Positions 53,745 to 63,900 of a stretch of DNA of 64,000 nucleotides are shown in pieces; the first letter of the stretch is position 1, and the number at the start of each line of letters is the position of its first letter. The DNA is from Flavobacterium indicum GPTSA100-9 = DSM 17447 (GTDB lineage Bacteria > Bacteroidota > Bacteroidia > Flavobacteriales > Flavobacteriaceae). The notes beneath the pieces are model-generated. The model did no database searches and had not been told where the DNA came from. It saw nothing but the letters and a program-made list of their open reading frames with translations. A program made the translations under genes and the position numbers. The DNA is taken from contig NC_017025.1 of NCBI RefSeq assembly GCF_000455605.1, positions 310,001-374,000 of the forward strand, read 5' to 3'.

Positions 53745-54851
53745 TTATTTAAAATTATATGGGAAAGTACTGTTTTTGTAAGGTTTTAATTTTTCAAATG
53801 GAATTAAAAAGGGTTCTTGACAAGCTCTTGCGGCTCTGTAGAAATAAGGAGTTATGGTTATTCCTTTTTCTGTGAAACTCCATTCAACAAAATTCCATAG
53901 TTCTAAATCGGTAAAATCACAATAATCATCTTCATCTTTTGGTTTTTCAAAATGTTGTTCATCATTAATCAATTCATATATTTTGGGCGCAAAATAATTC
54001 GACTTATACTCTGCATACGCTTCAAATCCACCCACTTGTTCGGTAGTAACACTTGAGTCAAAAGCTATGATTTCGTCCAATTCAAAAAATTTACCAGTGT
54101 TTAAATCAATCAAATTACCTTCACTGCCAAAATCGGGATGGGCGCCACCACAATACCAAGAAGAACTAACGTCAAACCCTAATAAATTAGTATCTAAGTA
54201 ACTAATTTTAACATAATATTCAATGCCGTTTCCATTAGAATAGTTATTAAAATCGGAACAACTTAATTGTGATAGAGCCATTTCGACCTGTTTTTTTTCT
54301 AATTTTCTATTGATGAAATTTTGTGTTCGTGAGTTAAAAGTCTTTCCTAAACGTAAAAATGGGGTTGCTCCGTGAAGTTCTGTTAGCCATTCAAATTCAT
54401 GTGTTTTAAAGGTTGAAGTTGAGTCTGTTTTAAATTGTAAAAAGGCCATTTTTACCAAATCCATTTCGTTGCTAATATTTATAAAATAGGTGTTCTTATA
54501 AGTTGAAATGTCTAATTTTTTTAATACAATTGCTAAATTTTTCCCTTTATTGTTTGTCCAAAATCCTTTGTAATCAGTACCTTTTTTTTCAAATTCGAAT
54601 TTTTCTGTAAAATTTTTTAAATCATATAAATTGCCAAAAGTCAATACGTATTTGTTTTTAATTTTTTTGCCAGATAGCGGAATGTCTTTCAATGATTTTT
54701 CATAAAAATAAACGCCCCCAATTTCATTGTTTTCATAGGTTTCAATGGAAAGATACATTTTCGAATTACCAATAGTGCCTTCAAAATATTCTGTTGCACT
54801 TTTACTATTGGTAAAAATTAATAACGTTATAAAAAGGAAAAATTGTTTCAT
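53745..54851 (-). CDS. Secreted DUF3298-containing protein
   Basis: 368 aa with signal peptide MKQFFLFITLLIFTNSKSA. The C-terminal half has GGAHPDFGSEGNLIDLNTGKFFELDEI and FTEKGITITPYFYRAARACQEPFLIPFEKLKPY, matching the DUF3298 (RsiV-like) module. The N-terminal half is an unknown beta-rich domain (IGNSKMYLSIETYENNEIGGVYFYEK). Function unknown. It lies 7 bp upstream of the serine hydrolase gene in the same orientation, suggesting an envelope operon. Confidence 0.8.
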   Translation of the reverse strand: MKQFFLFITLLIFTNSKSATEYFEGTIGNSKMYLSIETYENNEIGGVYFYEKSLKDIPLSGKKIKNKYVLTFGNLYDLKNFTEKFEFEKKGTDYKGFWTNNKGKNLAIVLKKLDISTYKNTYFINISNEMDLVKMAFLQFKTDSTSTFKTHEFEWLTELHGATPFLRLGKTFNSRTQNFINRKLEKKQVEMALSQLSCSDFNNYSNGNGIEYYVKISYLDTNLLGFDVSSSWYCGGAHPDFGSEGNLIDLNTGKFFELDEIIAFDSSVTTEQVGGFEAYAEYKSNYFAPKIYELINDEQHFEKPKDEDDYCDFTDLELWNFVEWSFTEKGITITPYFYRAARACQEPFLIPFEKLKPYKNSTFPYNFK

Positions 54852-54861
54852 GGATTTTAAT

Positions 54862-55593
54862 TTATTTTGGGGTTTGTGTTGTTTTTTTATCGTCGTTCCA
54901 AGTGATGTAACCTAAAATGGCATTCACAAAATAAAAAGAATATTTCATAACATTGGCCCAGTTCATTTGCAGTACATTTTGAATCAATTTAGTGATGTTG
55001 TAAATTTGCCATAAGAACCAATTGTCTGGATACATTCGGGCGTTATTAAAAGTGCCACCAAAGGTAATACCGGCAGGAATTGCAATGGCAAAATACAATT
55101 GCCAGTTAATAGGTGTTGTGCTCAAATATTTGAAACCTAAATAATTTAAACAAAAAGATAATAAAAAACCTAGAGCTAAATTGCGATAAAATATAGAATC
55201 AATACTTCGGAGCTGTTTACTTTTTTTCCAAAACCTAAATGTGATGTAATTGCCAAAAAATGAAACGGGATAGGTAAGAACAGCAGCTACATTGCCTAAA
55301 AGATAGTCTATAGCGCCACTTACTAGGGTGTTGCACGTACTGATGAAATTGCCTATATTATTTTTTTTAGTTACTAAACGTGTTGCAATCATAGAAAAAC
55401 CAACATTAATGATAGAAACTATGCCTAAATGGAAGGTGTATTCGATGTGGTTCCATTTAAAATCATAAGTGGTTTTATGATAGTCTAATGAAACAGATCC
55501 AATCAAGACTATTGCTAATCCAATCCAATCTAAATATTGACTATTCGTGATGGTTTTTATTTTTTGTAAAGTTGGAGATTTCAAAAGTGTCAT
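54862..55593 (-). CDS. PnuC-like nicotinamide riboside transporter (probable)
   Basis: 243 aa, seven or eight hydrophobic segments. The distal part (YPDNWFLWQIYNITKLIQNVLQMNW, then MKYSFYFVNAILGYITWNDD) carries the aromatic-rich WxxWxxxN helix and the NxxxGYxxW tail typical of PnuC transporters, which take up nicotinamide riboside for NAD. The N-terminal segments match less clearly, so the substrate is uncertain. 10 bp upstream of the DUF3298 gene on the same strand. Confidence 0.7.
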   Translation of the reverse strand: MTLLKSPTLQKIKTITNSQYLDWIGLAIVLIGSVSLDYHKTTYDFKWNHIEYTFHLGIVSIINVGFSMIATRLVTKKNNIGNFISTCNTLVSGAIDYLLGNVAAVLTYPVSFFGNYITFRFWKKSKQLRSIDSIFYRNLALGFLLSFCLNYLGFKYLSTTPINWQLYFAIAIPAGITFGGTFNNARMYPDNWFLWQIYNITKLIQNVLQMNWANVMKYSFYFVNAILGYITWNDDKKTTQTPK

Positions 55594-55648
55594 TACTTAA
55601 ATGTAAATAAAAGTAAATTTAAAAAAATATGGTTATAAAACAATAAAA

Positions 55649-55674
55649 CCTGTAAAGTTCAACTGCTTTACAGG
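55649..55674 (-). terminator. Rho-independent terminator of polA
   Basis: CCTGTAAAG, 8-nt loop, CTTTACAGG, with T-rich sequence on both sides. 26 bp past the polA stop. Confidence 0.82.
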
Positions 55675-55700
55675 CTTTTTTGTGTTTATAAAATTATTTT

Positions 55701-58547
55701 TTAATGTGCTGCTAACCAATCTTTACCTAAGCCAATCTCTACTTCCAAGGGAACCGCCATTATAAATGCGTTTTCCATTTCGTGTTTAATCATAGGTTGG
55801 ATTTTTTCTAATTCGCTGTTGTGTACATCAAAAACCAATTCATCATGTACTTGTAATAACATTTTAGATTGCCAGTTTTCTTGTTTTAATCGTTTGTGGA
55901 TGTTAATCATCGCTATTTTGATTATATCTGCTGCGCTACCTTGTATAGGTGCATTTACGGCATTACGTTCCGCACCACCACGTACAATTGCATTGGCAGA
56001 ATTAATGTCTTTCAAATAACGTCTTCTTCCCGAAATGGTTTCTACGTATCCATGTTCTCTAGCAAAATCAACTTGATGGCTCATGAATGATTTTAACTTA
56101 GGATAATTTTGATAGTACGCTTCAATTAATTCAGCACTTTCTTTTCTAGATAAATTCGTTTGGTTACTTAATCCAAATGCAGAAACACCATAAATAATTC
56201 CGAAGTTTACAGTTTTAGCATGACTACGTTGTTCTTTCGTTACTTCTTCTAATGGTACGTTGAAAACCTTTGCAGCGGTACTTTTATGAATATCTTCGTG
56301 ATTTTGGAAGGCTTTAATCATGTTCTCTTCACCAGAAAGTGCAGCAATAATTCGCAATTCTATTTGAGAGTAATCAGCTGAAACTAAAGTGTAATTTTCG
56401 TCACGTGCAATAAAAGCTTTTCTAATTTGTCTTCCTCTTTCAGTTCGAATTGGGATATTTTGTAAATTAGGATTATTTGAACTTAAACGCCCCGTTGCTG
56501 CTACAGTTTGCATGTAATCAGTGTGCACACGTTGGGTTTTAGCATCTACTTGGTTGGGTAAAGCATCAATATAAGTGCTTTGTAATTTTACCATTTGGCG
56601 CCATTCTAAAATATTACGGACAATTTCATGGTCATTAGCTAAGTAACTTAATATTTCTTCTCCGGTTGCATACTGTCCCGTTTTCGTTTTCTTTTGTTTG
56701 GCACCGCCAATTTTTAATTTATCAAATAAAATATCGCCTAATTGTTTTGGAGAAGCTAAATTGAATGTTTCACCCGCAGTTTCATATATTTTTTGTTCCA
56801 ATAATTGGATTTCAATAGCCATTTCTTTTGACATTTCTTTTAAAAAATCAACATCTAATCGAATGCCTTCGGCTTCCATATCGGCTAAAACTTGAACTAA
56901 AGGGATTTCAATTTCATCGAACAATTTTTTAGTACCCACTTTTTCTAAAATAGGCTGGAAATTTTCTTTTAATTGCAGGGTAATGTCTGCGTCTTCAGCT
57001 GCATATTCTTTTATATCTTCTAAAGCCACGTCACGCATCGATTTTTGCCCTTTCCCTTTTTTGCCTATCAAGGTTTCAATAGATTTTGGACTGTATTTCA
57101 AATAGGTTTCAGCCAATACATCCATATTATGGCGCATGTCTGGGTTGATTAAATAGTGGGCAATCATGGTGTCAAACAACGATCCTTTCACTTCAAGACC
57201 GTAGTTGCGTAATACTTTTAAATCGTATTTCATGTTTTGGCCAATTTTTTCAATGGCTTCATTTTCGAAAAACGGTTTAAATTTATTGGCTAGTTGTTGT
57301 GCTTCTTCTTGATTTTCTGGAAAAGGGACATAAAAAGCTTTTCCTTTTTCCCAGGAGAATGACATACCTACTAATTCAGCATTTAAAGCGTCAATTCCAG
57401 TAGTTTCTGTGTCAAAACAAACTGATTTTTGAGTCATTAAATTTTGAATTAACAATCGAGTTGGTATTTCCCCTTGTACTATTTGATAAAAATGATTTGT
57501 AGTTTCTAAAGTAGCATAGAAAGAATGTCCTTTGGGTTCGTCACTTTCATCGTCTGAAAAACCAAACAAATCCATTTGATTTTCAGGCGCTTTTTTAATG
57601 GGTGCTTTTTTAGTTATAAGGTTTGTATCCGTTCCATTTGTATCTATTTCATCATATTCTTTTCCTGAGCCAAAAAGTTTGTCAAATTGTGCTTTCATTT
57701 GACGAAATTCTAATTCTTGGAAAATAGCATCTGTTTTTTCTACATCAGGTTTAGATAATTCGTAATCGGTTTCATTAAAAGTCACCGGGCAATCTAATAG
57801 TATTGTGGCTAATTTTTTGGAAAGAATTCCTTTTTCCTTATTGGCTTCTATTTTTTCTTTTAGTGCACCTTTCAATTTATCAGTGTTTTCTAAAAGATTT
57901 TCCATGGAACCAAATTCGGCCAATAGTTTTTTGGCTGTTTTTTCACCCACACCTGGTAGTCCTGGAATATTATCTACCGCATCTCCCATCATGCCAAGAA
58001 AATCAATTACTTGTAATGGATGTTCTACTTCAAATTTAGCTTTTACTTCATCAACACCCCAAATTTCAATATCATTGCCCATTCGAGCTGGGCGGTACAT
58101 AAAAATATTTTCGGAGACTAATTGACCAAAATCTTTATCAGGCGTAACCATGAATACTTTGTAACCTTGTTTTTCAGCTTGTTTAGCTAAAGTTCCAATT
58201 AAATCATCTGCCTCATAACCTGCTTCTTCAATAATTGGAATATGCATGGCGCGTAATAATTCTTGAATGTAAGGAACGGCAATTTTAATAGCTTCTGGCG
58301 TTTCATCGCGATTAGCTTTGTATTCCGTAAACATTTCTAATCGATAATCACTTCCGCCTTTGTCAAATGCCACAGCTAAATGATCGGGTTTTTCTCTTCT
58401 GATAACATCCATTAAAGAGTTCATAAACCCCATAATAGCAGAAGTGTCCATTCCTTTAGAATTGATTCTTGGGTTTTTAATAAATGCGTAATATCCTCTA
58501 AAAATTAGAGCGTAGGCGTCAAGTAAAAATAATCGTTTTTGTGACAT
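55701..58547 (-). CDS. polA: DNA polymerase I
   Basis: 948 aa, three-domain PolA. The 5'-3' exonuclease occupies 1-290 (FLLDAYALIFRGYYAF, AVAFDKGGSDYR, GDAVDNIPGLPGVGEKTA). The 3'-5' exonuclease retains its acidic residues (SVCFDTETTGIDALN), so proofreading should work. Polymerase motifs: A (LVSADYSQIELRI), B (RSHAKTVNFGIIYGVSAFGL) and C (LLQVHDELVFDV). Fills gaps in repair and removes RNA primers. Confidence 0.95.
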   Translation of the reverse strand: MSQKRLFLLDAYALIFRGYYAFIKNPRINSKGMDTSAIMGFMNSLMDVIRREKPDHLAVAFDKGGSDYRLEMFTEYKANRDETPEAIKIAVPYIQELLRAMHIPIIEEAGYEADDLIGTLAKQAEKQGYKVFMVTPDKDFGQLVSENIFMYRPARMGNDIEIWGVDEVKAKFEVEHPLQVIDFLGMMGDAVDNIPGLPGVGEKTAKKLLAEFGSMENLLENTDKLKGALKEKIEANKEKGILSKKLATILLDCPVTFNETDYELSKPDVEKTDAIFQELEFRQMKAQFDKLFGSGKEYDEIDTNGTDTNLITKKAPIKKAPENQMDLFGFSDDESDEPKGHSFYATLETTNHFYQIVQGEIPTRLLIQNLMTQKSVCFDTETTGIDALNAELVGMSFSWEKGKAFYVPFPENQEEAQQLANKFKPFFENEAIEKIGQNMKYDLKVLRNYGLEVKGSLFDTMIAHYLINPDMRHNMDVLAETYLKYSPKSIETLIGKKGKGQKSMRDVALEDIKEYAAEDADITLQLKENFQPILEKVGTKKLFDEIEIPLVQVLADMEAEGIRLDVDFLKEMSKEMAIEIQLLEQKIYETAGETFNLASPKQLGDILFDKLKIGGAKQKKTKTGQYATGEEILSYLANDHEIVRNILEWRQMVKLQSTYIDALPNQVDAKTQRVHTDYMQTVAATGRLSSNNPNLQNIPIRTERGRQIRKAFIARDENYTLVSADYSQIELRIIAALSGEENMIKAFQNHEDIHKSTAAKVFNVPLEEVTKEQRSHAKTVNFGIIYGVSAFGLSNQTNLSRKESAELIEAYYQNYPKLKSFMSHQVDFAREHGYVETISGRRRYLKDINSANAIVRGGAERNAVNAPIQGSAADIIKIAMINIHKRLKQENWQSKMLLQVHDELVFDVHNSELEKIQPMIKHEMENAFIMAVPLEVEIGLGKDWLAAH

Positions 58548-58665
58548 TTGTTTTGTTTTAAAAAGTAAAAATACAATTCTTTGTTTAATTAACTATTGTT
58601 AAAATTGATTTAATAGATAGGTGTTAATTAAATTAAGTTCTATTACTTTGCATAAAAATTAGATT

Positions 58666-59892
58666 ATGAGAGGTTTGTTACCTATTTTGATATTATTAAT
58701 CATTGAAATATATTCCTTCCAAGTTGTTAAGACTATTTCTAGAAACAAGTGGGTGTTGCTTATTTATTTGATTGTATCTGCGGTATTGTTTTTTTATTTA
58801 ATCTATTCATTTTCAACTTTTGATAGAAGTAAAGGGCAAAATAAATATACGTTATTTGTTATTGGTTTGTTTTTGTTGGTTTATGTTCCTAAGTTATTTG
58901 CATCATTAATTTTAATATTAGAAGATATTTTTAGAGTATTTGAAGGCGCAATAAAGTATTTTGTTGATGAACACAAAGGTGCTTTCTTGCCAGAAAGGCG
59001 AAAGTTTGTTAGTCAGATTGCTTTAGGGTTAGCGGCAATACCTTTTTCTTCCTTACTTTATGGAATTACTATTGGTAAATATAATTTTAAAGTTATTAAA
59101 CAGACGTTGTCTTTTGATGACTTACCTGAAGATTTTGATGGAGTAAAAATTACACATATTTCGGATGTTCATAGTGGAAGTTTTGATAATCCTGAAAAAA
59201 TACAGTATGCAATAGATTTGATAAATCAACAAAATTCTGATATCGTTTTGTTTACGGGTGATATAGTAAATACCCATGCTGCTGAAATGCATCCTTGGAT
59301 TGAAACCTTTAAAAAAATTCATAACCCTAATTTGGGTAAGTTTTCTGTTTTAGGGAATCATGATTATGGTGAATACGTGAGTTGGCCAACTAAGGCAGAA
59401 AAACAACAAAACTTTGAGGATATTAAAGATTTACATCGTCAAATTGATTTCAAATTGTTGTTAAATGAACATGTGAAAATTAAAAAAGGGGCAAGTGAAA
59501 TTGCCCTAGTAGGTGTTGAAAATTGGGGTGTGAAATTTAAGCAAGCAGGTGATTTGAAAAAAGCTTCAGAAGGATTAAGTAAAAATGATTTTAAAATATT
59601 AATGAGTCATGATCCAAGCCATTGGGAATATGAAGTTAAAGAGCATCCTAATCATTATCATTTAACTTTATCAGGGCATACACATGGATTGCAGTTTGGA
59701 ATTGAAATCCCAGGTGTAATAAAATGGAGTCCGGTGCAATATATTTACAAGCAGTGGGCAGGTTTGTATGAAAACATGGGTAGGTTTATTTATGTAAATC
59801 GTGGTTTTGGTTTTCATGCCTATCCAGGAAGAGTGGGAATTATGCCTGAAATTACCGTAATTGAGTTAAAAAAATCTAAAAAATTAACTTAA
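58666..59892 (+). CDS. Membrane-anchored metallophosphoesterase (YkuE-like)
   Basis: 408 aa. Four hydrophobic segments fill residues 1-140 (LPILILLIIEIYSF, WVLLIYLIVSAVLFFYLIY, YTLFVIGLFLLVYVPKLFASLI, FVSQIALGLAAIPFSSLLYG). The C-terminal calcineurin-like domain has HISDVHSG (about 164-171), FTGDIVN (about 194-200), GNHDYGE (about 227-233), SHDPSHW and SGHTHGLQFG, the complete metal site. Family members hydrolyse phosphoesters at the membrane; the substrate is unknown. Confidence 0.87.
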   Translation: MRGLLPILILLIIEIYSFQVVKTISRNKWVLLIYLIVSAVLFFYLIYSFSTFDRSKGQNKYTLFVIGLFLLVYVPKLFASLILILEDIFRVFEGAIKYFVDEHKGAFLPERRKFVSQIALGLAAIPFSSLLYGITIGKYNFKVIKQTLSFDDLPEDFDGVKITHISDVHSGSFDNPEKIQYAIDLINQQNSDIVLFTGDIVNTHAAEMHPWIETFKKIHNPNLGKFSVLGNHDYGEYVSWPTKAEKQQNFEDIKDLHRQIDFKLLLNEHVKIKKGASEIALVGVENWGVKFKQAGDLKKASEGLSKNDFKILMSHDPSHWEYEVKEHPNHYHLTLSGHTHGLQFGIEIPGVIKWSPVQYIYKQWAGLYENMGRFIYVNRGFGFHAYPGRVGIMPEITVIELKKSKKLT

Positions 59893-59906
59893 ACTATTAA
59901 AAATAA

Positions 59907-59914
59907 TACCTTTG
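59907..59914 (+). promoter_or_regulatory. -7 promoter box (TACCTTTG) of the thioredoxin-fold gene
   Basis: TACCTTTG fits TAnnTTTG, 53 bp before the start at 59968. -33 element not clear. Confidence 0.5.
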
Positions 59915-59967
59915 TATGTATATTTTATAAAAAATTATATACATTTGTTTATTAAATACTTCAATTT

Positions 59968-60264
59968 ATGTCAAAATTTGGAGAACTTATCGATGCTCAA
60001 GTGCCTGTTCTAATTGATTTTTTTACAGAATGGCATGAGCAATCTATTTCAATGAACGAAACCATTCGTCACGTTGCTGCTGCTTTAGGTGATAAAGCAA
60101 GAGTAATCAAAATTGATGTAGATAAAAATAAGGAATTAGCCGAAGCATTAAGAATTAAAGGCTTGCCTACTTTTATGATTTACAAAAATGGTCAAATGGT
60201 ATGGCGACAAAGTGGTGAATTTGATGCGAATACTTTAATCACAATTATTCAGGAACAAGCTTAA
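59968..60264 (+). CDS. Thioredoxin-fold protein lacking the CxxC active site
   Basis: 98 aa, the size of a thioredoxin. The fold is plain (VPVLIDFFTEWHEQS, ARVIKIDVDKNKELAEALRIKGLPTFMIYKNGQMVWRQSG with the cis-Pro), but where WCGPC should be there is WHEQSI, so both redox cysteines are absent. It cannot act as a classical disulfide reductase; a chaperone or regulatory role is possible. No signal peptide. The stop overlaps the convergent deacetylase gene by 4 bp. Confidence 0.85.
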   Translation: MSKFGELIDAQVPVLIDFFTEWHEQSISMNETIRHVAAALGDKARVIKIDVDKNKELAEALRIKGLPTFMIYKNGQMVWRQSGEFDANTLITIIQEQA

Positions 60265-60884
60265 CTTAATTTTTTAAAAGTAAAGCCTTTTGCCTTTAGC
60301 GCTTGAATAACTTTTGGTAGACTTTTTAGTACGTTTTGTTGTGCTTTTAAGCTGTCATGAAAAACTATTATGCTTCCTGAGCTTGTGTTTTTAACTACAT
60401 TGTCAAAACATTTTTGTGCATTTATTTTGCAATCGTAATCTTTACTTAGTACATCCCACATTATTATTTTATATCCTTTCTTTCTTAAGAAACGTGATTG
60501 TTTAATAGATATTTTGCCGTAAGGTGGTCGAAACAGACGCGAGTTAATATTTAGTTGTTCTAATTCTTGTTGGCATAAATCGACATTGGAAACATATTCT
60601 TGTAATTTTGTGTTCCATCCTTTTAAATGGTTGAAAGTATGATTCCCAATCGCATGTTTTGCTTGTATGATTTTTAGAAAGATATCGGGGTGTTTTTTTA
60701 TGTTGTCGCCTATGCAAAAAAAAGTAGCTTTAACTTTTTCTTGTTCTAGTATTTTTAAAATTTCTTCTGTAACATAGGGTATTGGGCCATCATCAAAAGT
60801 TAAATACACAGCATTTTCATCATTTTTGATGTTCCAAATTTGATGTTTAAATAAGCGTTGGATGTATTTAGGTACTTTAATCAT
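60261..60884 (-). CDS. Polysaccharide deacetylase (NodB domain)
   Basis: 207 aa. NodB catalytic motifs: YLTFDDGPIP (motif 1, with catalytic and metal-binding Asp, about 27-36), IGNHTFNHLKGW (motif 2, metal His pair, about 77-88), RLFRPPYGKIS (motif 3, about 115-125), a conserved Trp-Asp (MWDVLSKDYD) and SIIVFHDSLKAQ (motif 5 His). Removes N-acetyl groups from sugar polymers such as peptidoglycan or surface polysaccharide. No obvious signal peptide. Next to a DUF2723 membrane protein. Confidence 0.88.
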   Translation of the reverse strand: MIKVPKYIQRLFKHQIWNIKNDENAVYLTFDDGPIPYVTEEILKILEQEKVKATFFCIGDNIKKHPDIFLKIIQAKHAIGNHTFNHLKGWNTKLQEYVSNVDLCQQELEQLNINSRLFRPPYGKISIKQSRFLRKKGYKIIMWDVLSKDYDCKINAQKCFDNVVKNTSSGSIIVFHDSLKAQQNVLKSLPKVIQALKAKGFTFKKLS

Positions 60885-60891
60885 AGTAAAA

Positions 60892-60919
60892 AAGCCATTT
60901 AGAATTAACTAAATGGCTT
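60892..60919 (-). terminator. Rho-independent terminator of the DUF2723 gene
   Basis: On the minus strand AAGCCATTTAG, loop TTAATT, CTAAATGGCTT followed by TTTT. It begins 7 bp past the stop. Confidence 0.85.
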
Positions 60920-60925
60920 GTAAAT

Positions 60926-63900
60926 TTATTCATTTTCTCTTTTATAATGTCCCATTGATTCATTATAGTTGTTGAACTTTACACGTTGTTCATTGTAATA
61001 TTCAATATCTTCGTTGTCTTTTGCAATGTACAATAAGGATCTATACAATTCAATTTCTCTAAGGATTTCATTTCTATAGAAAGATTTTTGTTTTTCACTC
61101 TGTGACTTAAAGAATTTTAATTTTTCTTGTCTCTTTTTAATTAACTGATTTAAAATAGATCTTGCTTCTGTCTTTTTATTCATTTTGTAATAGCCATCAG
61201 CAAAAGGTTCTACAGTAGTGTAATATTCAAAATAATTGATTGGCATGTTTTTCATGGCTATGTCAATTATTTTTTGGGCTTTATCAAATTTTTTCTCTTC
61301 AATTAAAGCTTTCGTTAATCTTGATAAATTACCTCTGTAAGAAAGTGCATTTTTACGCGTTTCAGGGTCGTGATAAATTTTGTCACTACCTGAATTGCCC
61401 CAATACCACTTCATCACGTTGTTGTACATCTTATCTGTATCGATATAGCCTAATTCGTATGGGTTTTCTTCGTTAATTGGGGTTTTAATAGGTACTAATT
61501 TGTACACCATTCCATCCAATTGAAGGTATTCTTTCATCCAAATATAATCGTCCGCTCCAAAACTTCCTGGGGAAAAATAGATTGGTCTCTTCCAGTTGTT
61601 TTCATTAAAAATGTCTAACATCATTAAACGATTCTTATATAATGCTCCTCCTTTTAATCTTAAATTGATTTCAGGTACAATTGAGTCGTAATATTTAGGA
61701 TTTACAACTTTATTTTTAATGATAGTTGCTCGGTCTATTTTGACTTTAATATTGTCACTCGGATAATAATGTACAAACTGTCCGTTTTTCATTTCTTGTT
61801 TAGAACGTTCGTCTTTTAAGAAATCCAACATTTCACTTAATAATAAAGTGTCTTTTGTTCTTTCTATAAATAATGAATAATTTCGTTTGTCTCCTACGTA
61901 ATCATTATGATTAAATGAAATTGGTAACGGTTCAGACTCGTTAGATTTCATCTTCATTTCGTCAATATACCAATCGGTCGCTAATAAACTTGTATTGACA
62001 ATTCTTACGTCTGTTCTGTAGCCTTCAATTTCTTGTAAATACCAAAGCGGGAAGGTGTCATTATCTCCAATAGTAAATAATATGGCGTTTTTATCGCATG
62101 AATCTAAATAGGCTTTAGCCATGGCAACAGCTGTGTATTTTCCACTTCTATCGTGATCGTCCCAGTTTTGGTTTGCTAATAAAATTGGAGATGCTAATAA
62201 ACTAACACCCAATACAACAGGAAAAGCAGTTTTAGGGGATAAATATCTTAAAGCAGATTGGTAAATTCCATAAACTCCTACGCCAATCCACATAGCAAAT
62301 ACATAGAATGAACCAACTAGGGCATAATCTCTTTCTCTTGGTTCAAATGGTCTTTCATTTAGGTAAATCTTTAACGCTAAACCAGTAAATAAGAATAATG
62401 CTAATAATACATAGAATGATTTCCATTCATATTTAGCGTGAAAATACATTCCAATTAATGCAAGAATAAAAGGTAAAAAGAAATATGTATTTCTTGCTTT
62501 GTTGTTTTTCATGTCCTCGGTTAACTCGCTCTGATTGTCTAAAAGCATATTATCGATGAACGGAATGCCACTTAGCCAATTGCCTTCTAAACTTTCGTAA
62601 TTACCTTGTAAATCATTTTGTCTACCTACAAAGTTCCACATTAAATATCTAAAATACATATAGCCAAATTGGTATTCAAACATAAATTTGATATTGTCTG
62701 AGAAAGAGGGTTTTTCAATAATTAAATAATCACCATATGTTTTAAGGAATTCATCATACATGTCTAAATCAATTTTGCCTGCTGCAAATTGTTTTCTGAA
62801 ATCAGATGCAATTTCAGTCATTTGACCCATTTGCGCTTCATTCAATTCACCAGTTTCTTCATCTACAAATGCATCTGGGTTAATTCTGAATTCTAATGGT
62901 TTTGTAAACGTCATGTAATTTTTAGCGTGTTCTTCACTCCATAATCTAGGTAAAAAGGCACTGTGTTTAGAATCGTAATTCTGTTTTGCATTTTTGTAGT
63001 TATTTGTGATGATGTATTTGCCTGATTTTGGATCTCTTTCGTAATTTGGTTTGTCATCAACATAAGGGGTTTCTTCGTCTAAACCTGAATACATTACTGA
63101 AAATTGCGAACCATAAAATAATTTTTGCTCACCATATTGTTCACGATTATAGTAGGCCAAAACTTCGGCAGCATCACTTGGCTTGTTTTCGTTAATATTA
63201 ATGTTTGAATTAGCTCTTATAGGAAGCATTATCCAAGTAGAAAACCCTATTAATACAAATAACACGCATAATAGTAGTGTGTTGTATTGTACAAGGCCTT
63301 TTTTCTTCGTGTAGTTTAATCCAAAATAGAAAAAAGCAATAATCAATAAGAATGAAAATATAGTTCCCGAATTAAAAGGCAATCCAAGTGAGTTTACCAT
63401 AAAAATTTCTGTTTTTGCAAAAAAAGCAAGAGTATAGGGTAAAAGAAATTTGAAGATAAACAATAAAATAGCAACAATAATAATATTAGCAATGATAAAA
63501 CTCTTTACTGTAATGGTTTTATATTTCTTAAAGAAATAAAGTAATCCAATAGACGGTATAGCTAAAATTGATAAAAAGTGTACACCAAAACAAAGTCCAA
63601 TTACTAAAGAAATCAATACTAACCATTTGTTTCCTCTAGATGTGTCTAATTCTTCTTCCCATTTTAAACCAAGCCAAACTAATACAGCAATAAATAATGA
63701 ACCCATTGCGTATACTTCAGCCTCTACTGCATTGTACCAAAAACTATCGGTAAAAGTAAAACTTAGCGCGGCAATCATAGCGCTACCTAAAGTTATTTTC
63801 GCTTGATTATCATCCCATTCTGTTACATGATTTGAAATTTTACGGATAATTTTTGTCATTGACCAATACATAAACAAAATAGTAAATGCACTTGAAAACA

